Origin: Streptomyces sp. CNH099
Lineage (GTDB): Bacteria; Actinomycetota; Actinomycetes; Streptomycetales; Streptomycetaceae
NCBI GenBank assembly: GCA_000514715.1
Contig: KI911459.1
Span: 795,399-859,398 of the forward strand
Reading direction: 5' to 3'
DNA length: 64,000 nt
In this document: in pieces, positions 40,606 through 50,806 of the stretch
Layout of the letters: each line of letters starts with the position of its first letter
How positions within the stretch are numbered: the stretch's first letter is position 1
The notes under the pieces: model-generated
Told to the model about the DNA's origin: nothing
What the model saw: the letters and a program-made list of their open reading frames with translations, nothing else
Databases searched by the model: none
Program-made: the position numbers and the translations under genes

Positions 40606-43221
40606 TCACTCGTGCGCAATGGCCGCCAGCACGTTCAGCCGGGACGCCCGCAGCGCCGGCAGCAGGGCCGCCAGCAGGCCCACCAGCACGGACCCGATCA
40701 CCACGGCGAGCTGCACCGTCCAGTCGATCGCGAAGGCGCGCATGCCCTCCAGCGCCAGCACCTCGTGCACACCCGCGCCCCAGGCCAGGCCCAGCACCAG
40801 GCCGAGCAGCGCACCGAACACGGCGATCACGACGGACTCCAGCCGGATCATCCGCCGGGTCTGGCGCCTGGACAGCCCGATGGCCCGCAGCATGCCTATC
40901 TCCCGGGTCCGCTCCACCACCGACAGCGCCAGCGTGTTCACCACGCCCAGCACCGCGATGATGATCGCCAGCCCCAGCAGCGCGAAGACCAGGTAGAGCA
41001 GCACGACGATCTGGTCCCGTATCAGCTCCTTGAAGTCGGCCTGGTCGCGCACCTTCACCTGCGGGAAGCCCTCCAGCCCGCGCTCCAGCGACGTGCGCAG
41101 CCGGTCGACGTCGGTGCCGCCCCCGGCGTTGACGAACAGGGCCACCTCCTGGCCGCCGGGCAGGTGCTCCTCCAGGGTCTCCAGCCCCAGGAGGAAGCCT
41201 CCCGGGGGGCCGAACCCGCCGCTGGTCTCCTGATCGGTGAGCGCGCCGACGGTCAGCTCCGTCCGCTTGCCGTTGGGGAACTTCACGGGGAGCGCGCTGC
41301 CCATGCGTATGCCGTGGTCGCGGGCGAACTGGCGCTCCAGACCGACGTGCCCGGGGGCGAGCGCGGCGGCCGTGCTCCCGGCCGCGTACTCCAGTCGGCT
41401 GACCTGGTCCAGCCCCTTGTCGAAGGCGCCGGCGCTGGTGCTCTTCTTCTCTCCGTCGGGCAGGCTCACCTCCAGCGGCGCGAACCGCTGGCGGACGACC
41501 AGGCCCACGCCGTCCGCGTCCTCCACCCGCTCGGTGACCTCGCGGGGGAACGGGCCGAAGTTGTCGCTCTGCACGATGAAGTCGGCGCCCAGCGTCCGGT
41601 CGATCTCCTCGTCGAAGGACTTCGTCATCGACGCGGCGGCCACCGACATGCCGCCGACGAGGGCCAGCCCCACCATCAGCGCCACGGCCGTCGCGCCGGT
41701 GCGCCGCGGGTTGCGCAGCGCGTTGCGCTGGCTGAGGGCGCCGACGGAGCCGAAGATCCGCGGGAACCAGCCGCCCAGCACCCGGATCACCGGCCGCACC
41801 AGCAGCGGCCCGGCCGCCACCACGGCGAGCATCGTCAGCACCACGCCGCCCACCAGGTACACGGCGGAGTCCCGGGTCCGCTCCGCCGTGGCGCAGAAGA
41901 CGAACGACACCGCACCGACGACCCCGAGGACGGAGCCGAGCACCGCGCGCACCCGCATCGGGCGGCCGACCTCCGCGATCTCCAGGTCGGCGAGCGCCGC
42001 CATGGGGGAGACCCGCGCCGCGCGCCGGGCCGGCAGATACGCCGCGACGAACGTCACGCCCACGCCCACCGCGTACGCGACGAGCGGTGTGACCCAGCTC
42101 ACCACCATTTCGGCCGCGTCCAGGTTCATGCCCAGCAGGCCCATCGTCTCGATGAGCCCGACGGCCAGGCCGATGCCGCTGAGCAGCCCGAGCGTGGAGC
42201 CGGCCAGGCCGAGCAGCAGCGCCTCGGTGAGCACCGAGCGGCGGACCTGCCGCCGGTCCGCGCCCAGCGCGCGCATCAGCCCCAGCTCCCGGGTGCGCTG
42301 GGCGATAAGCATCGAGAACGTGTTGACGATCAGGAAGATGCCGACCAGCACGGCGATCCCGGCGAAGCCGAGCATCACGTACTTGATGATGTCGAGGAAC
42401 GTGCCCAGCTCCTCCGCCGCCGACTTCGCCTGCTCGTCGGCGGTCTGCACGGTGTACTCCCCGTCGAGCGCCCGCTTGACGCGCTGCTTCAGCTCGGCGT
42501 CCGACACCCCCGGCGCCGCGTCCACCGACACCGACGTGGCCAGCTCCGCGGACTCGGGCTCCGCGCCCCCGGGGGCCGGCTCCGCCGCATCCGGGCTCTC
42601 CAGCAGCTGCCGCTGCGCCGCCGCCGTCTCCAGGTAGACCACCGCCGCGCCCGGGTTGGTGGTGGTGAACTTCGCGATGCCGACGACCTCGACCTCGAAC
42701 GTGCCCGGTTGCGCGAGGATGTTGAGGGTGTCGCCGATCTCGACGTCCTTGCGGTCGGCGGTGTCCTTGTCCAGCAGCGCCTCGCCGGCGCCGGCCGGCT
42801 CGCGGCCCTCCGACAGCACCACCGGGCTGCGGTCGCTCACGTACCAGTTGGAGGCGATCGTGGGCGGGCCGGTGGTGCGCCCGATCGGCTCGTTCTCCGC
42901 GTCGGTGATGGTGAGGTTCTCCACCTCGACGTCGAGGTGGACGGCCTGCACCCCCGGCACCTTCGCCACGTCCTCGCTGACCGAGGCGGGCAGCGTCGGC
43001 ACCAGCCCGGAGCCGAATCCGCGGTTCTGCTCGAACGCCTCCTTCGGCGAGACCGCGACGTCGGAGGCCGTGGAGGCGAAGAGCCGGTCGAAGGTGCGGC
43101 TCACGGTGTCGGAGAAGATCAGGCTGCCGGAGACGAACGCCACCGACAGGAGCACGGCCAGCGCCGACAGCAGCAGCCGTCCCTTGTGCGCGAAGAAGCT
43201 GCGCAGAGTCGCCTTGAGCAC
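40606..43221 (-). CDS. FtsX/MacB-type ABC exporter permease
   Basis: The 871-residue permease has an N-terminal span, a large extracytoplasmic MacB-like domain (about 45-240), then FtsX blocks near 255-400 and 740-865 with three spans each, plus a middle pair of spans near 420-490. The duplicated FtsX layout with RTRELGLMRALGADRRQVRRSVL and VVERTREIGMLRAIGLSRRQ is typical of actinobacterial lipid or peptide exporters. The partner ATPase is 6 bp upstream. Exported substrate unknown. Confidence 0.9.
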   Translation of the reverse strand: MLKATLRSFFAHKGRLLLSALAVLLSVAFVSGSLIFSDTVSRTFDRLFASTASDVAVSPKEAFEQNRGFGSGLVPTLPASVSEDVAKVPGVQAVHLDVEVENLTITDAENEPIGRTTGPPTIASNWYVSDRSPVVLSEGREPAGAGEALLDKDTADRKDVEIGDTLNILAQPGTFEVEVVGIAKFTTTNPGAAVVYLETAAAQRQLLESPDAAEPAPGGAEPESAELATSVSVDAAPGVSDAELKQRVKRALDGEYTVQTADEQAKSAAEELGTFLDIIKYVMLGFAGIAVLVGIFLIVNTFSMLIAQRTRELGLMRALGADRRQVRRSVLTEALLLGLAGSTLGLLSGIGLAVGLIETMGLLGMNLDAAEMVVSWVTPLVAYAVGVGVTFVAAYLPARRAARVSPMAALADLEIAEVGRPMRVRAVLGSVLGVVGAVSFVFCATAERTRDSAVYLVGGVVLTMLAVVAAGPLLVRPVIRVLGGWFPRIFGSVGALSQRNALRNPRRTGATAVALMVGLALVGGMSVAAASMTKSFDEEIDRTLGADFIVQSDNFGPFPREVTERVEDADGVGLVVRQRFAPLEVSLPDGEKKSTSAGAFDKGLDQVSRLEYAAGSTAAALAPGHVGLERQFARDHGIRMGSALPVKFPNGKRTELTVGALTDQETSGGFGPPGGFLLGLETLEEHLPGGQEVALFVNAGGGTDVDRLRTSLERGLEGFPQVKVRDQADFKELIRDQIVVLLYLVFALLGLAIIIAVLGVVNTLALSVVERTREIGMLRAIGLSRRQTRRMIRLESVVIAVFGALLGLVLGLAWGAGVHEVLALEGMRAFAIDWTVQLAVVIGSVLVGLLAALLPALRASRLNVLAAIAHE

Positions 43222-43227
43222 GCCGCT

Positions 43228-44010
43228 TCAGCTCTTCCTGATGCCGTCGAAGCGCTTCATGCGCTCCAGCACCGCCTCGGCCGTCGGCCGGGGCATCTCG
43301 TCCACGATCCGGCCGTCGGCCAGGAAGAGCACGAGGTCGGAGTGGGCGGCGGCGGCCGGGTCGTGGGTGACCATCACCACCGTCTGCTCCAGCTGGTCCA
43401 CCGCCTCCCGCAGGAAGTCGAGCACCTCCAGCCCGGAGCGCGAGTCGAGGTTGCCCGTGGGCTCGTCGGCGAAGATCAGCTCGGGCCGGGAGGCCAGCGC
43501 CCGTGCGCACGCCACCCGCTGCTGCTGGCCGCCGGAGAGCTGCGAGGGCCGGTGGTCGAGCCGGTCGCGCAGGCCGAGGGTGTCGACCACCCGGTCCAGC
43601 CAGGCGGGGTCGGGCTTGCGGCCCGCGATGTCCATGGGCAGCGTGATGTTCTCCAGGGCGTTCAGGGTGGGCAGCAGGTTGAACGACTGGAACATGAAGC
43701 CGATCCGGTCGCGGCGCAGCCGCGTCAGCTCCCGCTCGCCCAGACCGGTGATCTCCGTGTCGCCCAGCCAGACGCGTCCCGAGGTCACCGTGTCGAGCCC
43801 GGCGAGGCAGTGCATCAGCGTCGACTTGCCGGAGCCGGAGGGGCCCATGACGGCCGTGAAGCGGGCGCGGTGGATCTCCACGTCCACCGCGTCCAGCGCG
43901 ACGACCGCGGTCTCGCCGCTGCCGTAGGTCTTCGTCAGCCCGCCGGCGCGGGCCGCGACCCCGGCCGGCGGTCCCGCGTCGCGTCTGTCGAGTGCCGCCG
44001 GTGTGGACAA
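43228..44010 (-). CDS. ABC transporter ATPase (LolD/MacB type)
   Basis: The 260-residue ATPase has Walker A GPSGSGKST, the signature LSGGQQQRVACARAL, Walker B LIFADEPTGNLDS and the H-loop VTHDPA. It closely follows the LolD/MacB pattern (FMFQSFNLLPTLNALEN). TTG 44010 is taken as the start because GGGGGAACCGCA stands just before it; a longer form from ATG 44124 is possible but would add a low-complexity Arg/Ser-rich leader. It feeds the FtsX-type permease downstream. Confidence 0.9.
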   Translation of the reverse strand: MSTPAALDRRDAGPPAGVAARAGGLTKTYGSGETAVVALDAVDVEIHRARFTAVMGPSGSGKSTLMHCLAGLDTVTSGRVWLGDTEITGLGERELTRLRRDRIGFMFQSFNLLPTLNALENITLPMDIAGRKPDPAWLDRVVDTLGLRDRLDHRPSQLSGGQQQRVACARALASRPELIFADEPTGNLDSRSGLEVLDFLREAVDQLEQTVVMVTHDPAAAAHSDLVLFLADGRIVDEMPRPTAEAVLERMKRFDGIRKS

Positions 44011-44201
44011 TGCGGTTCCCCCATCGGACTGTGAGTCGGGCGGGCTCGTGCTGAGCGGCGGGCGCGATCGATCGGACCCGCGCCGCCTGCCAGCGAGACT
44101 AGGCGGCCGCCGTACCCCGCGCATCCCTCCCGGGTGGCACCTGTGGACAACCCGCTACTCCCGCGGGAGGACCGCCTCCTCCCGTGCCCGGCGCAGCCGG
44201 G

Positions 44202-44864
44202 TCAGCTCCGGCGGGCAGTGCCCAGCACGTGGTACGAGGTCGGGGTGGGCGGCCCCTTCTCCGGCACCCGCAGCCGCCGGTGCGCGCCGAGGGCGAAGCC
44301 CGCCGCGGCCAGTTCGCCGAGCAGGTCGCGGCCGGAGTGGCAGCCGCCGAACAGCCGCGGCCACACCGTGCGGTCCGCCGCCCGCTGCACCGCCCGCAGC
44401 ACCCGCCCGTCGGCCCGCCCGTGCTCCAGGAACCGCAGCTCTCCGCCGGGCCGCAGCACCCGGTGCAGCTCCTCAAGCGCCCGCGGCACGTCCGCCACCG
44501 AGCACAGCACCAGCGAGGCGACGGCGGCGTCGAACGACTCGCTCTTGACCGGCAGCGCCTCCGCCGTGCCCGGCACCACGTCCACCGGCACGTCCGCGCG
44601 CAGCGCCGCCGCCGCGCCGAGCTGCCGCAGGTGGCGCTCCGGCTCGATCGCGACCACCTCGGCGACCGCGGCCGGGTAGTGGGCGAAGTTCAGCCCGTTG
44701 CCCGCGCCGATCTCGATGACCCGGCCGGAGAGGCCGGCCAGCAGCTCCGTGCGCAGCTCGCCGACCCCGGCGCGCTCGTCGGCGGTGACGCTGAGGCGGG
44801 CGTAGAAGCGGGCGAAGTACGGGTGGTGCACGGCGTCCTTCGCGGCACGCGGTGGTGACGGCAT
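44202..44864 (-). CDS. Class I SAM-dependent methyltransferase next to biotin genes
   Basis: The 220-residue protein has motif I VIEIGAGNGLNFAHYP at about 49-64, motif II VVAIEPE, and SFDAAVASLVLCSVADVPRALEELHRVLRPGGELRFLEH, the UbiE/METTL7-like pattern. It starts 23 bp after bioD on the same strand, with a strong AGGAGG site. A role as malonyl-ACP methyltransferase (BioC) would suit the location, but the sequence looks more like the phospholipid/thiol methyltransferase group. Both options are inference. Confidence 0.75.
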   Translation of the reverse strand: MPSPPRAAKDAVHHPYFARFYARLSVTADERAGVGELRTELLAGLSGRVIEIGAGNGLNFAHYPAAVAEVVAIEPERHLRQLGAAAALRADVPVDVVPGTAEALPVKSESFDAAVASLVLCSVADVPRALEELHRVLRPGGELRFLEHGRADGRVLRAVQRAADRTVWPRLFGGCHSGRDLLGELAAAGFALGAHRRLRVPEKGPPTPTSYHVLGTARRS

Positions 44865-44887
44865 ACCGGCCTCCTGACGAACGGGGG

Positions 44888-45634
44888 TCACTTCGATTGT
44901 CCTCCCGCGGGGCGGTCCGGGGCCTGCCGGAGGCGAAAGTCGTCCGCTTCCCAGTGCCCGCCGAGCGCCGGCGCCAGCCACCCGGGCGCCGCCGCGCCGA
45001 ACCGCTCGGGCCCGTACCCGCCGGCGCCCTCCGGCACGGCGCCCAGCAGCGGCACCCGCGCCGTGGCCGGCAGGTCCGCCAGGTTGCACCGCGCCGCCAG
45101 GTCCGGCGCCGCGGGCCAGCTGCCCACCACCACGCCCGGGCACGCCAGACCGCGGCAGCGCAGCGCCTCCGCGGTCAGCTCGGTGGCGTTCAGCGTGCCG
45201 AGCCCCGCCGCGGCCACCACCAGCACCGGGGCCGCCAGCAGCCGCGCCACCTCCGCCAGCGTGCCGCCCGCGTCGTCCAGCCGCACCAGCAGCCCGCCCG
45301 CGCCCTCCACGAGCACCAGGTCGTACGCGTGTCCCAGCTTCTCGACCGCGCCCGCCGCGTCCGCCGGCGTCAGCGGGGGGAGCCCCGAGCGGCGGGCGGC
45401 GGTCGCCGGGGCCAGCGGCTCGGGGAAGCGGGCCAGCTCCACGGCCCGTACCCCGGGCGCGAGACGCGCCGCCTCGTCGGCGTCGCCCGGCTCGCCGGGC
45501 GCCACGCCGGTCTGCGCCGGCTTGAGCACGGCCACCGAGCGGCCCCGCGCCAGTGCCGCGGCGGCCACCGCGGCGGTGACGACCGTCTTGCCCACGCCGG
45601 TCGAGGTTCCGGTGACCACGAGCACGCTGCCCAT
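44888..45634 (-). CDS. bioD: Dethiobiotin synthetase
   Basis: The 248-residue ATP-dependent carboxylase has the P-loop GTSTGVGKT at 9-17, LKPAQTG with the catalytic Lys (about 37-43), and [14 protein letters not shown] near 130. It closes the ureido ring of 7,8-diaminopelargonate. It is the third gene of bioB-bioA-bioD, 21 bp after bioA. Full-length and intact. Confidence 0.93.
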   Translation of the reverse strand: MGSVLVVTGTSTGVGKTVVTAAVAAAALARGRSVAVLKPAQTGVAPGEPGDADEAARLAPGVRAVELARFPEPLAPATAARRSGLPPLTPADAAGAVEKLGHAYDLVLVEGAGGLLVRLDDAGGTLAEVARLLAAPVLVVAAAGLGTLNATELTAEALRCRGLACPGVVVGSWPAAPDLAARCNLADLPATARVPLLGAVPEGAGGYGPERFGAAAPGWLAPALGGHWEADDFRLRQAPDRPAGGQSK

Positions 45635-45655
45635 CGCCGCGTCTCCCCCCGCCCG

Positions 45656-46960
45656 TCAGCCGGCCGCCGCCGCGGCGCGTACGGCGGCGCACACCCGGGC
45701 GAGGTCGGCGTCCCCGGTCACGTACGGCGGCATGGTGTAGATCAGGTCGCGGAACGGCCGCAGCCACACCCCCGCGCCGACCGCGGCCCGGGTGGCGGCG
45801 GCCATGTCCACGGGGTGGTCGAGCTGGACGACGCCGACGGCGCCCAGCACCCGCACGTCCACGACTCCCGGCAGCTGCGCCGCCCCGGCGAGCCCCTCGC
45901 GCAGCCCGCTCTCGATGCGCTTGACGTCCTCGCGCCAGCCGCCGTCGGCCAGCAGGTCGAGCGAGGCCAGCGCGACGGCCGAGGCCAGCGGGTTGCCCAT
46001 GAACGTCGGGCCGTGGGCGAGCACCGGCACCTCGCCGGCCGAGATGCCCGCCGCGACCTCGGGCGTGCACAGCGTCGCGGCCATCGACAGGTAGCCGCCG
46101 GTCAGCGCCTTGCCGAGGCACATCACGTCGGGCGTGACGCCGGCGTGGTCCGCGGCGAAGAACTCGCCGGTGCGGCCGAAGCCGGTGGCGATCTCGTCGA
46201 ACACCAGCAGCACCCCGTGCTCGTCGCACGCCTCGCGCAGCACCCGCAGATAGCCGGGCGAGGTGAAGCGCATGCCGCCGGCGCCCTGGACGACCGGCTC
46301 CACGACCACCGCGGCCAGCTCGTCCGCGTGCCGTGCCACGAGGTCGCGCAGCTCTCGTTCGTACGCCCCGGAGACCGGCGCGTCGAAGCCCGCCGGCGGC
46401 ACCCCGGCGAACAGCTGCCGCGGCAGCACGCCGGACCACAGCCCGTGCATGCCGCCCTCCGGGTCGCAGACCGACATCGGCTGCCAGGTGTCCCCGTGGT
46501 AGCCGCCGCGCCACGTCATCAGCCGGTGCTTGCCCGGCCGGCCGCGCGAGCGCCAGTACTGCAGGCACATCTTGACCGCGACCTCGACCGACACCGAACC
46601 CGAGTCGCTGAGGAAGACGTGCCGCAGCGGCTCCGGCGCGACCTCCACCAGCCGGGCCGCCAGCCGCACCGCCGGCTCGTGGGTGAGCCCGCCGAACATC
46701 ACGTGGCTCATGCGCTCCAGCTGCCCGCGGGCGGCGGCGTCGAGCGCGGGGTGCCGGTAGCCGTGGATCGCCGACCACCACGACGACATCCCGTCGACCA
46801 GCTCGTCCACGCCCCACGCCGGCTCGGCCAGCCGCAGCCGCACGCCCGCGGCGGAGGAGACGACCAGCGGCTCCTGCCGGCCGGGCATGGGCCCGTAGGG
46901 GTGCCAGACGTGCTCGCGGTCCAGGTCGAGCAGCCGCCGGGGCGGCAACGGCTCAGGCAT
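45656..46960 (-). CDS. bioA: Adenosylmethionine-8-amino-7-oxononanoate aminotransferase
   Basis: The 434-residue class III aminotransferase has HVWHPYGPM near 18-24 and [17 protein letters not shown] at 58-74, both typical of Bio[17 protein letters not shown] at 116-131, [14 protein letters not shown] with Asp255, and the PLP lysine Lys284 in [10 protein letters not shown]. It converts KAPA to DAPA using S-adenosylmethionine as amino donor. Its start overlaps the bioB stop by 8 bp, so the two are coupled. Confidence 0.95.
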   Translation of the reverse strand: MPEPLPPRRLLDLDREHVWHPYGPMPGRQEPLVVSSAAGVRLRLAEPAWGVDELVDGMSSWWSAIHGYRHPALDAAARGQLERMSHVMFGGLTHEPAVRLAARLVEVAPEPLRHVFLSDSGSVSVEVAVKMCLQYWRSRGRPGKHRLMTWRGGYHGDTWQPMSVCDPEGGMHGLWSGVLPRQLFAGVPPAGFDAPVSGAYERELRDLVARHADELAAVVVEPVVQGAGGMRFTSPGYLRVLREACDEHGVLLVFDEIATGFGRTGEFFAADHAGVTPDVMCLGKALTGGYLSMAATLCTPEVAAGISAGEVPVLAHGPTFMGNPLASAVALASLDLLADGGWREDVKRIESGLREGLAGAAQLPGVVDVRVLGAVGVVQLDHPVDMAAATRAAVGAGVWLRPFRDLIYTMPPYVTGDADLARVCAAVRAAAAAG

Positions 46961-48089
46961 TCGGCGGCAGTTCCGTTCCGGCCCCGCGGCGCCGTACGGC
47001 GACCAGGTCCGTACGCGCCGTCCCCGCCGTTCCCGCCTCCCGCACCGGCTCGCCGGCGGGCGGGTCCGCCGCGGCCGGCCCGTCCGCGCGGTGCGGCGGC
47101 AGCGTCGTCGTCCCCGCCTCCTCCACCTCGAACCCGGCGTCGGCGATCATCTCCAGGTCCGCCTTTCCCGCCTGCCCCTCGCTGGTCAGATAGTCGCCGA
47201 GGAACACCGAGTTGGCCAGGTGCAGGGCCAGCGGCTGCAGCGTCCGCAGGTGGATCTCCCGCCCGCCGGCCAGCCGCACCTCCACGTCCGGGCACACGAA
47301 CCGCGTCATCGCGAGGATCTTCAGGCAGCGCCGCGGTGTGAGGTCCCACTCCCCGGCCAGCGGCGTGCCCTCGAACGGGATGAGGAAGTTGACCGGCACC
47401 GAGTCCGGGTCCAGCGCGCGCAGCGCGAAGACCACGTCCACCAGGTCCTCGTCGCTCTCGCCCATCCCCGCGATGAGCCCGGAGCACGCCGACATCCCGG
47501 CCGCCTGCGCCTGCTGCACGGTCTGCACCCGGTCCTCGTAGCCGTGGGTGGTGCAGATGTCCGCGTACGTCGCCTCGGAGGTGTTGAGGTTGTGGTTGTA
47601 CGCGTCCGCGCCCGCCGACTTCAGCCGCTCCGCCTGGCCGTCGGAGAGCAGCCCGAGGCAGGCGCACACCTCCACGTCGCCGTGCCGGTCCTTGATGGCG
47701 GCGATGGTCTCGGAGACGCGGTCGACGTCCCGGTCGGTGGGCCCGCGTCCGCTGGCGACCAGACAGACCCGCTTGGCGCCGCCCGCCACCCCGGCCGCCG
47801 CCGCCTCGGCCGCCTCGTCGGCCTTCAGCCACGAGTACTTGAGGATCCCCGCCCCGGAGCCCAGTCGCTGCGAGCAGTACGAACAGTCCTCGGGGCACAG
47901 CCCCGACTTGAGATTGACCAGGTAGTTCAGTTTCACCCGGCGGCCGAAGAACGCCCGGCGCACCCTCCCGGCGGCCGCGACGACGTCGAGGACGTCCTCG
48001 TCCGGGGTGCGCAGCACGGCCAGGGCCTCGTCCCGGGTGGGCGCCTCGCGCCGCAGTCCCTTGTCCACCAGCGTCGAAAGCAGGTCCAT
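46953..48089 (-). CDS. bioB: Biotin synthase
   Basis: The 378-residue radical-SAM enzyme has the 4Fe-4S motif CPEDCSYC (Cys65, 69, 72), the [12 protein letters not shown] segment near the dethiobiotin site, and [15 protein letters not shown]. It inserts sulfur into dethiobiotin. The C-terminal 40 residues (Ala/Pro/Arg-rich) extend beyond the usual core. ATG 48089 (MDLLSTL) is preferred over a 28-codon longer start at 48173 that would run into the divergent promoter. First gene of the operon. Confidence 0.95.
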   Translation of the reverse strand: MDLLSTLVDKGLRREAPTRDEALAVLRTPDEDVLDVVAAAGRVRRAFFGRRVKLNYLVNLKSGLCPEDCSYCSQRLGSGAGILKYSWLKADEAAEAAAAGVAGGAKRVCLVASGRGPTDRDVDRVSETIAAIKDRHGDVEVCACLGLLSDGQAERLKSAGADAYNHNLNTSEATYADICTTHGYEDRVQTVQQAQAAGMSACSGLIAGMGESDEDLVDVVFALRALDPDSVPVNFLIPFEGTPLAGEWDLTPRRCLKILAMTRFVCPDVEVRLAGGREIHLRTLQPLALHLANSVFLGDYLTSEGQAGKADLEMIADAGFEVEEAGTTTLPPHRADGPAAADPPAGEPVREAGTAGTARTDLVAVRRRGAGTELPPNA

Positions 48090-48237
48090 GGCGCCGATCC
48101 TCGCCCACCGCACCGGCCCGGGCCAATGGGGTATCGCACAACGGGTGCCGATGTCTTCTGTGCTCATCGCCACACCCCGGTGCGCCCCCCGCGCGCACTA
48201 CGGTGCAGACACAGCCCGCCGAACCGAGGAACCGCGC

Positions 48238-49482
48238 ATGCCCCGTCACGCCTTCGACTGGATCGACGCGCAGGCCGAAGCGCGGCGGCGCGCCGGTCTG
48301 GTGCGCGCGGTGCGCCCCCGCGCGCACGACGACCCGCTGCTCGACCTGTACGGCAACGACTACCTCGGTCTCGCCCGGCACCCCGAGGTCACCGCCGCCG
48401 CGGCCGGTGCGGCCCGCCGCTGGGGCGCGGGCGCCACCGGCTCCCGGCTCGTCAGCGGCAGCACCGCGCTGCACGCGGAGCTGGAGAGCGAACTCGCGGC
48501 GTTCTGCGGCTTCGAGGCCGCGCTCGTCCTCTCTTCCGGCTACGCCGCCAACCTCGCCGCCGTCACCGCACTGAGCGACCGCGGCACCCTCGTGGTCTCG
48601 GACGCGGGCAACCACGCCTCGCTCATCGACGGCTGCCGGCTCTCCCGGGCCGACGTCGCCGTCGTCCCGCACGCCGACGCGAAGGCGGCGGCCAAGGCGC
48701 TCGACGGCTTCGCCGGACGGGCCCTGACGGTCTCCGACGGGGTCTTCTCCGTCGACGGCGACGCCGCGGACCTGCCCGCGCTGGCGGCGGTGTGCCGCGC
48801 CCACGGGGCCGGGCTGCTGGTGGACGACGCCCACGGGCTCGGCGTGCTCGGGGACGGCGGACGCGGCTCGCTGCACGCGGCGGGCCTGGCGGGCGCCGCC
48901 GACGTCGTCGCCACCGTCACGCTGTCGAAGGCGCTGGGCAGCCAGGGCGGCGCGGTGCTGGGGCCGGCGCGGGTGATCGAGCACCTGGTGAACACCGCGC
49001 GCACGTTCATCTTCGACACCGGCCTCGCCCCCGCCGCCGCCGGCGCGGCGCTCGCCGCGCTGCGGCTGCTGCGCAGTGAACCGGAGCGGGCCGCGGCGGC
49101 CCGGGAGGCGGCGCGGCGGCTCCACGGCGGGCTCGCGGCCGCCGGGCTGACGGCCGTACGCCCCGACGCGGCGGTGGTGTCGGTACGCGCCCCGTCGCCC
49201 GAGGCGGCGGTGGCGTGGGCGGCGGCGTGCCGCGGGGCGGGGGTGGCGGTCGGCTGCTTCCGCCCGCCGTCGGTCCCCGACGGCATCGCGCGGCTGCGGC
49301 TGACCGCCCGCGCCGACCTGACGGAGCAGCAGGTGGACACCGCCGTCGAGACGGTGGTAAGGACGGCGCCCGCGGTCCCGGAGCCGGCACCCGGGCGCAC
49401 CGGAGCACCGGGGCCGGGCGTGCGGGACCCGCGCGCTAGGCGTACGGGCCCCGCGCGCCCGGCGCGAACTCGCCGTCCCTGA
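48238..49482 (+). CDS. bioF: 8-amino-7-oxononanoate synthase
   Basis: The 414-residue alpha-oxoamine synthase has LYGNDYLGLARHPEV at about 36-50, TGSRLVSGSTALHAELESELA, LVDDAHGLGVLG near 196, and the PLP lysine in TLSKALGSQGG near 231. It condenses pimeloyl thioester with alanine. The last 35 residues are Pro/Arg-rich and run 47 bp into the 3' end of the convergent DUF397 gene. It is divergent from bioB; the 148-bp gap between them should hold the biotin-responsive control, though no BirA-type site could be singled out. Confidence 0.92.
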   Translation: MPRHAFDWIDAQAEARRRAGLVRAVRPRAHDDPLLDLYGNDYLGLARHPEVTAAAAGAARRWGAGATGSRLVSGSTALHAELESELAAFCGFEAALVLSSGYAANLAAVTALSDRGTLVVSDAGNHASLIDGCRLSRADVAVVPHADAKAAAKALDGFAGRALTVSDGVFSVDGDAADLPALAAVCRAHGAGLLVDDAHGLGVLGDGGRGSLHAAGLAGAADVVATVTLSKALGSQGGAVLGPARVIEHLVNTARTFIFDTGLAPAAAGAALAALRLLRSEPERAAAAREAARRLHGGLAAAGLTAVRPDAAVVSVRAPSPEAAVAWAAACRGAGVAVGCFRPPSVPDGIARLRLTARADLTEQQVDTAVETVVRTAPAVPEPAPGRTGAPGPGVRDPRARRTGPARPARTRRP

Positions 49483-49699
49483 CCGCCGCGACGAACGCGC
49501 GCCACGCCTCGGCCCGGAACAGCAGGGCGGGCCCCTCCGCGTCGGCGGAGTCCCGCACGGCGAGCAGCCCGCCGGACCCCGGCCCCACGGGAAAGGCGGC
49601 CTCGACGCAGTTGTTCGCCCCCGTGCTGTACGAACTGCGCCGCCACCGGATGCCGTCGAGTGCCGTGGCGGAGGAGACGTACCGAGGCATGGCGGTCAT
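49436..49699 (-). CDS. DUF397 domain protein
   Basis: The 87-residue protein fits DUF397: WRRSSYSTGANNCVEAA near 19-35, VRDSADAEGPALLFRAEAWRAFVAAVRDGEF at 48-78. These small proteins nearly always accompany a DUF5753-type XRE regulator in streptomycetes and may act as its partner or target. Its ATG overlaps the regulator's stop (49696-49699). The pair and the RsbW-like gene across the promoter form the well-known developmental and antibiotic-control set. Confidence 0.9.
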   Translation of the reverse strand: MTAMPRYVSSATALDGIRWRRSSYSTGANNCVEAAFPVGPGSGGLLAVRDSADAEGPALLFRAEAWRAFVAAVRDGEFAPGARGPYA

Positions 49700-50568
49700 G
49701 GTGCCTCCTTTGCGTCCGCGCCGAGCGCGGCGATGAACGACATGGACTCCTTGTGCGAAAGGGCGCTCGCCTGCAGCGAAGCAAAGGCGGTCAGGTACGC
49801 CCGTAAGTCTTCTTTCCTTTCCAGGTGGATGCTACTCATCAAATGGTCGACAACGACCACGTCGAGATCAGGGCTGCGCGAATAGGAGAAGATAACGAAA
49901 GGCCCGGTGAGGCCGACGTGCTCGCCGGCGGAAAAGGGCAGGATCTGCACGCGCACGTGCGGAAGCGCGCCCATCCGGCGCAGGTGCCGCAGCTGCTCGG
50001 CCATCACTCCCGGACCGCCCACGCGCCGCCGCAGCACCGCCTCGTCGAGCACCGCGTGCAGCCGCGGCGGGCGCGCCGAGCGCAGCACCGCCTGCCGCGC
50101 TATCCGCACCTCCACCAGCGACTCCACCTCACGACGCGGCGCGCCGGCGACGGCCGCCCGGGTCACCGCCAGCGCGTACCGCCGCGTCTGCAGCAGCCCC
50201 GGGACCACCGACGTCTCCAGGGTGCGCACCGCGGACGCCTCCGCCTCCAGGCTGATGAAGTCCCGGTACGCGGCCGGCAGCAGCTCCCGGTACGCGCTCC
50301 ACCAGCGGTCCCCGCCCCCGTCGCGCGGCGCCGCGGCCAGCGACTCCAGCAGCGTGCGCAGCTCGGGGTCGGTGACCCCGTACGCGTCCAGCAGCCGGAC
50401 CACGTCGGCTGCCTTGGCCGCCGACCTGCCGGTCTCCATGCGGCTGATCTTCGACTGGTGCCAGCCGACCAGCTGCGCCGCCTGCCCGCTGGTCAGCCCC
50501 GCCTCGCCGCGCAGCCTGCGCAGCTCCGCGCCCAGCTTGGCGCGGCGTACCGCCGGCCCATTGCGCAT
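49696..50568 (-). CDS. XRE-family regulator with DUF5753 domain
   Basis: The 290-residue regulator has an XRE helix-turn-helix (about 10-70: LGAELRRLRGEAGLTSGQAAQLVGWHQSKISRMETGR) and a C-terminal DUF5753 domain (about 95-275) with YRDFISLEAEASAVRTLETSVVPGLLQT and VRIARQAVLRSARPPRLHAVLDEA. This is the Scr1/BldB-partner type. It is coupled to a DUF397 gene and faces an RsbW-like kinase gene. Such sets influence sporulation and secondary metabolism. Effector unknown. Confidence 0.92.
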   Translation of the reverse strand: MRNGPAVRRAKLGAELRRLRGEAGLTSGQAAQLVGWHQSKISRMETGRSAAKAADVVRLLDAYGVTDPELRTLLESLAAAPRDGGGDRWWSAYRELLPAAYRDFISLEAEASAVRTLETSVVPGLLQTRRYALAVTRAAVAGAPRREVESLVEVRIARQAVLRSARPPRLHAVLDEAVLRRRVGGPGVMAEQLRHLRRMGALPHVRVQILPFSAGEHVGLTGPFVIFSYSRSPDLDVVVVDHLMSSIHLERKEDLRAYLTAFASLQASALSHKESMSFIAALGADAKEAP

Positions 50569-50806
50569 GACGCCCCTCCCGGCCGCTCCGCCGAACGCGT
50601 AACAACCGTCAGTCTGCCGTCCGAATACGGTCTCTCACGGCAGAGTTCACCGCTTCGAGCGACAGATATATGCATAACCTGGTGGCGCGCCCGCGCGCCG
50701 GGCACGATCGGTGGCACCGCGACGCGGACAACAACCCGAAGAGGTCCTCGACTTCAGCGGGCACGCGTCGGAGTCCGGCACTCATGTGCGAAAGGACGGC
50801 GTCGCA

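Noticed and set aside
40051-44034. Open plus-strand frame of over 1300 codons opposite the ABC exporter
   Set aside because: Its translation is His/Arg/Gln-rich and it is wholly antisense to the permease and ATPase, which have all their family motifs.
43228-44124. A longer ATPase starting at 44124
   Set aside because: It would add 38 low-complexity residues unlike the family N-terminus, while TTG 44010 has a good ribosome site.
48090-48237. A BirA-type biotin operator between bioB and bioF
   Set aside because: No TTGTAAACC-like half-sites or other clear palindrome of useful length was found in this 148-bp gap.
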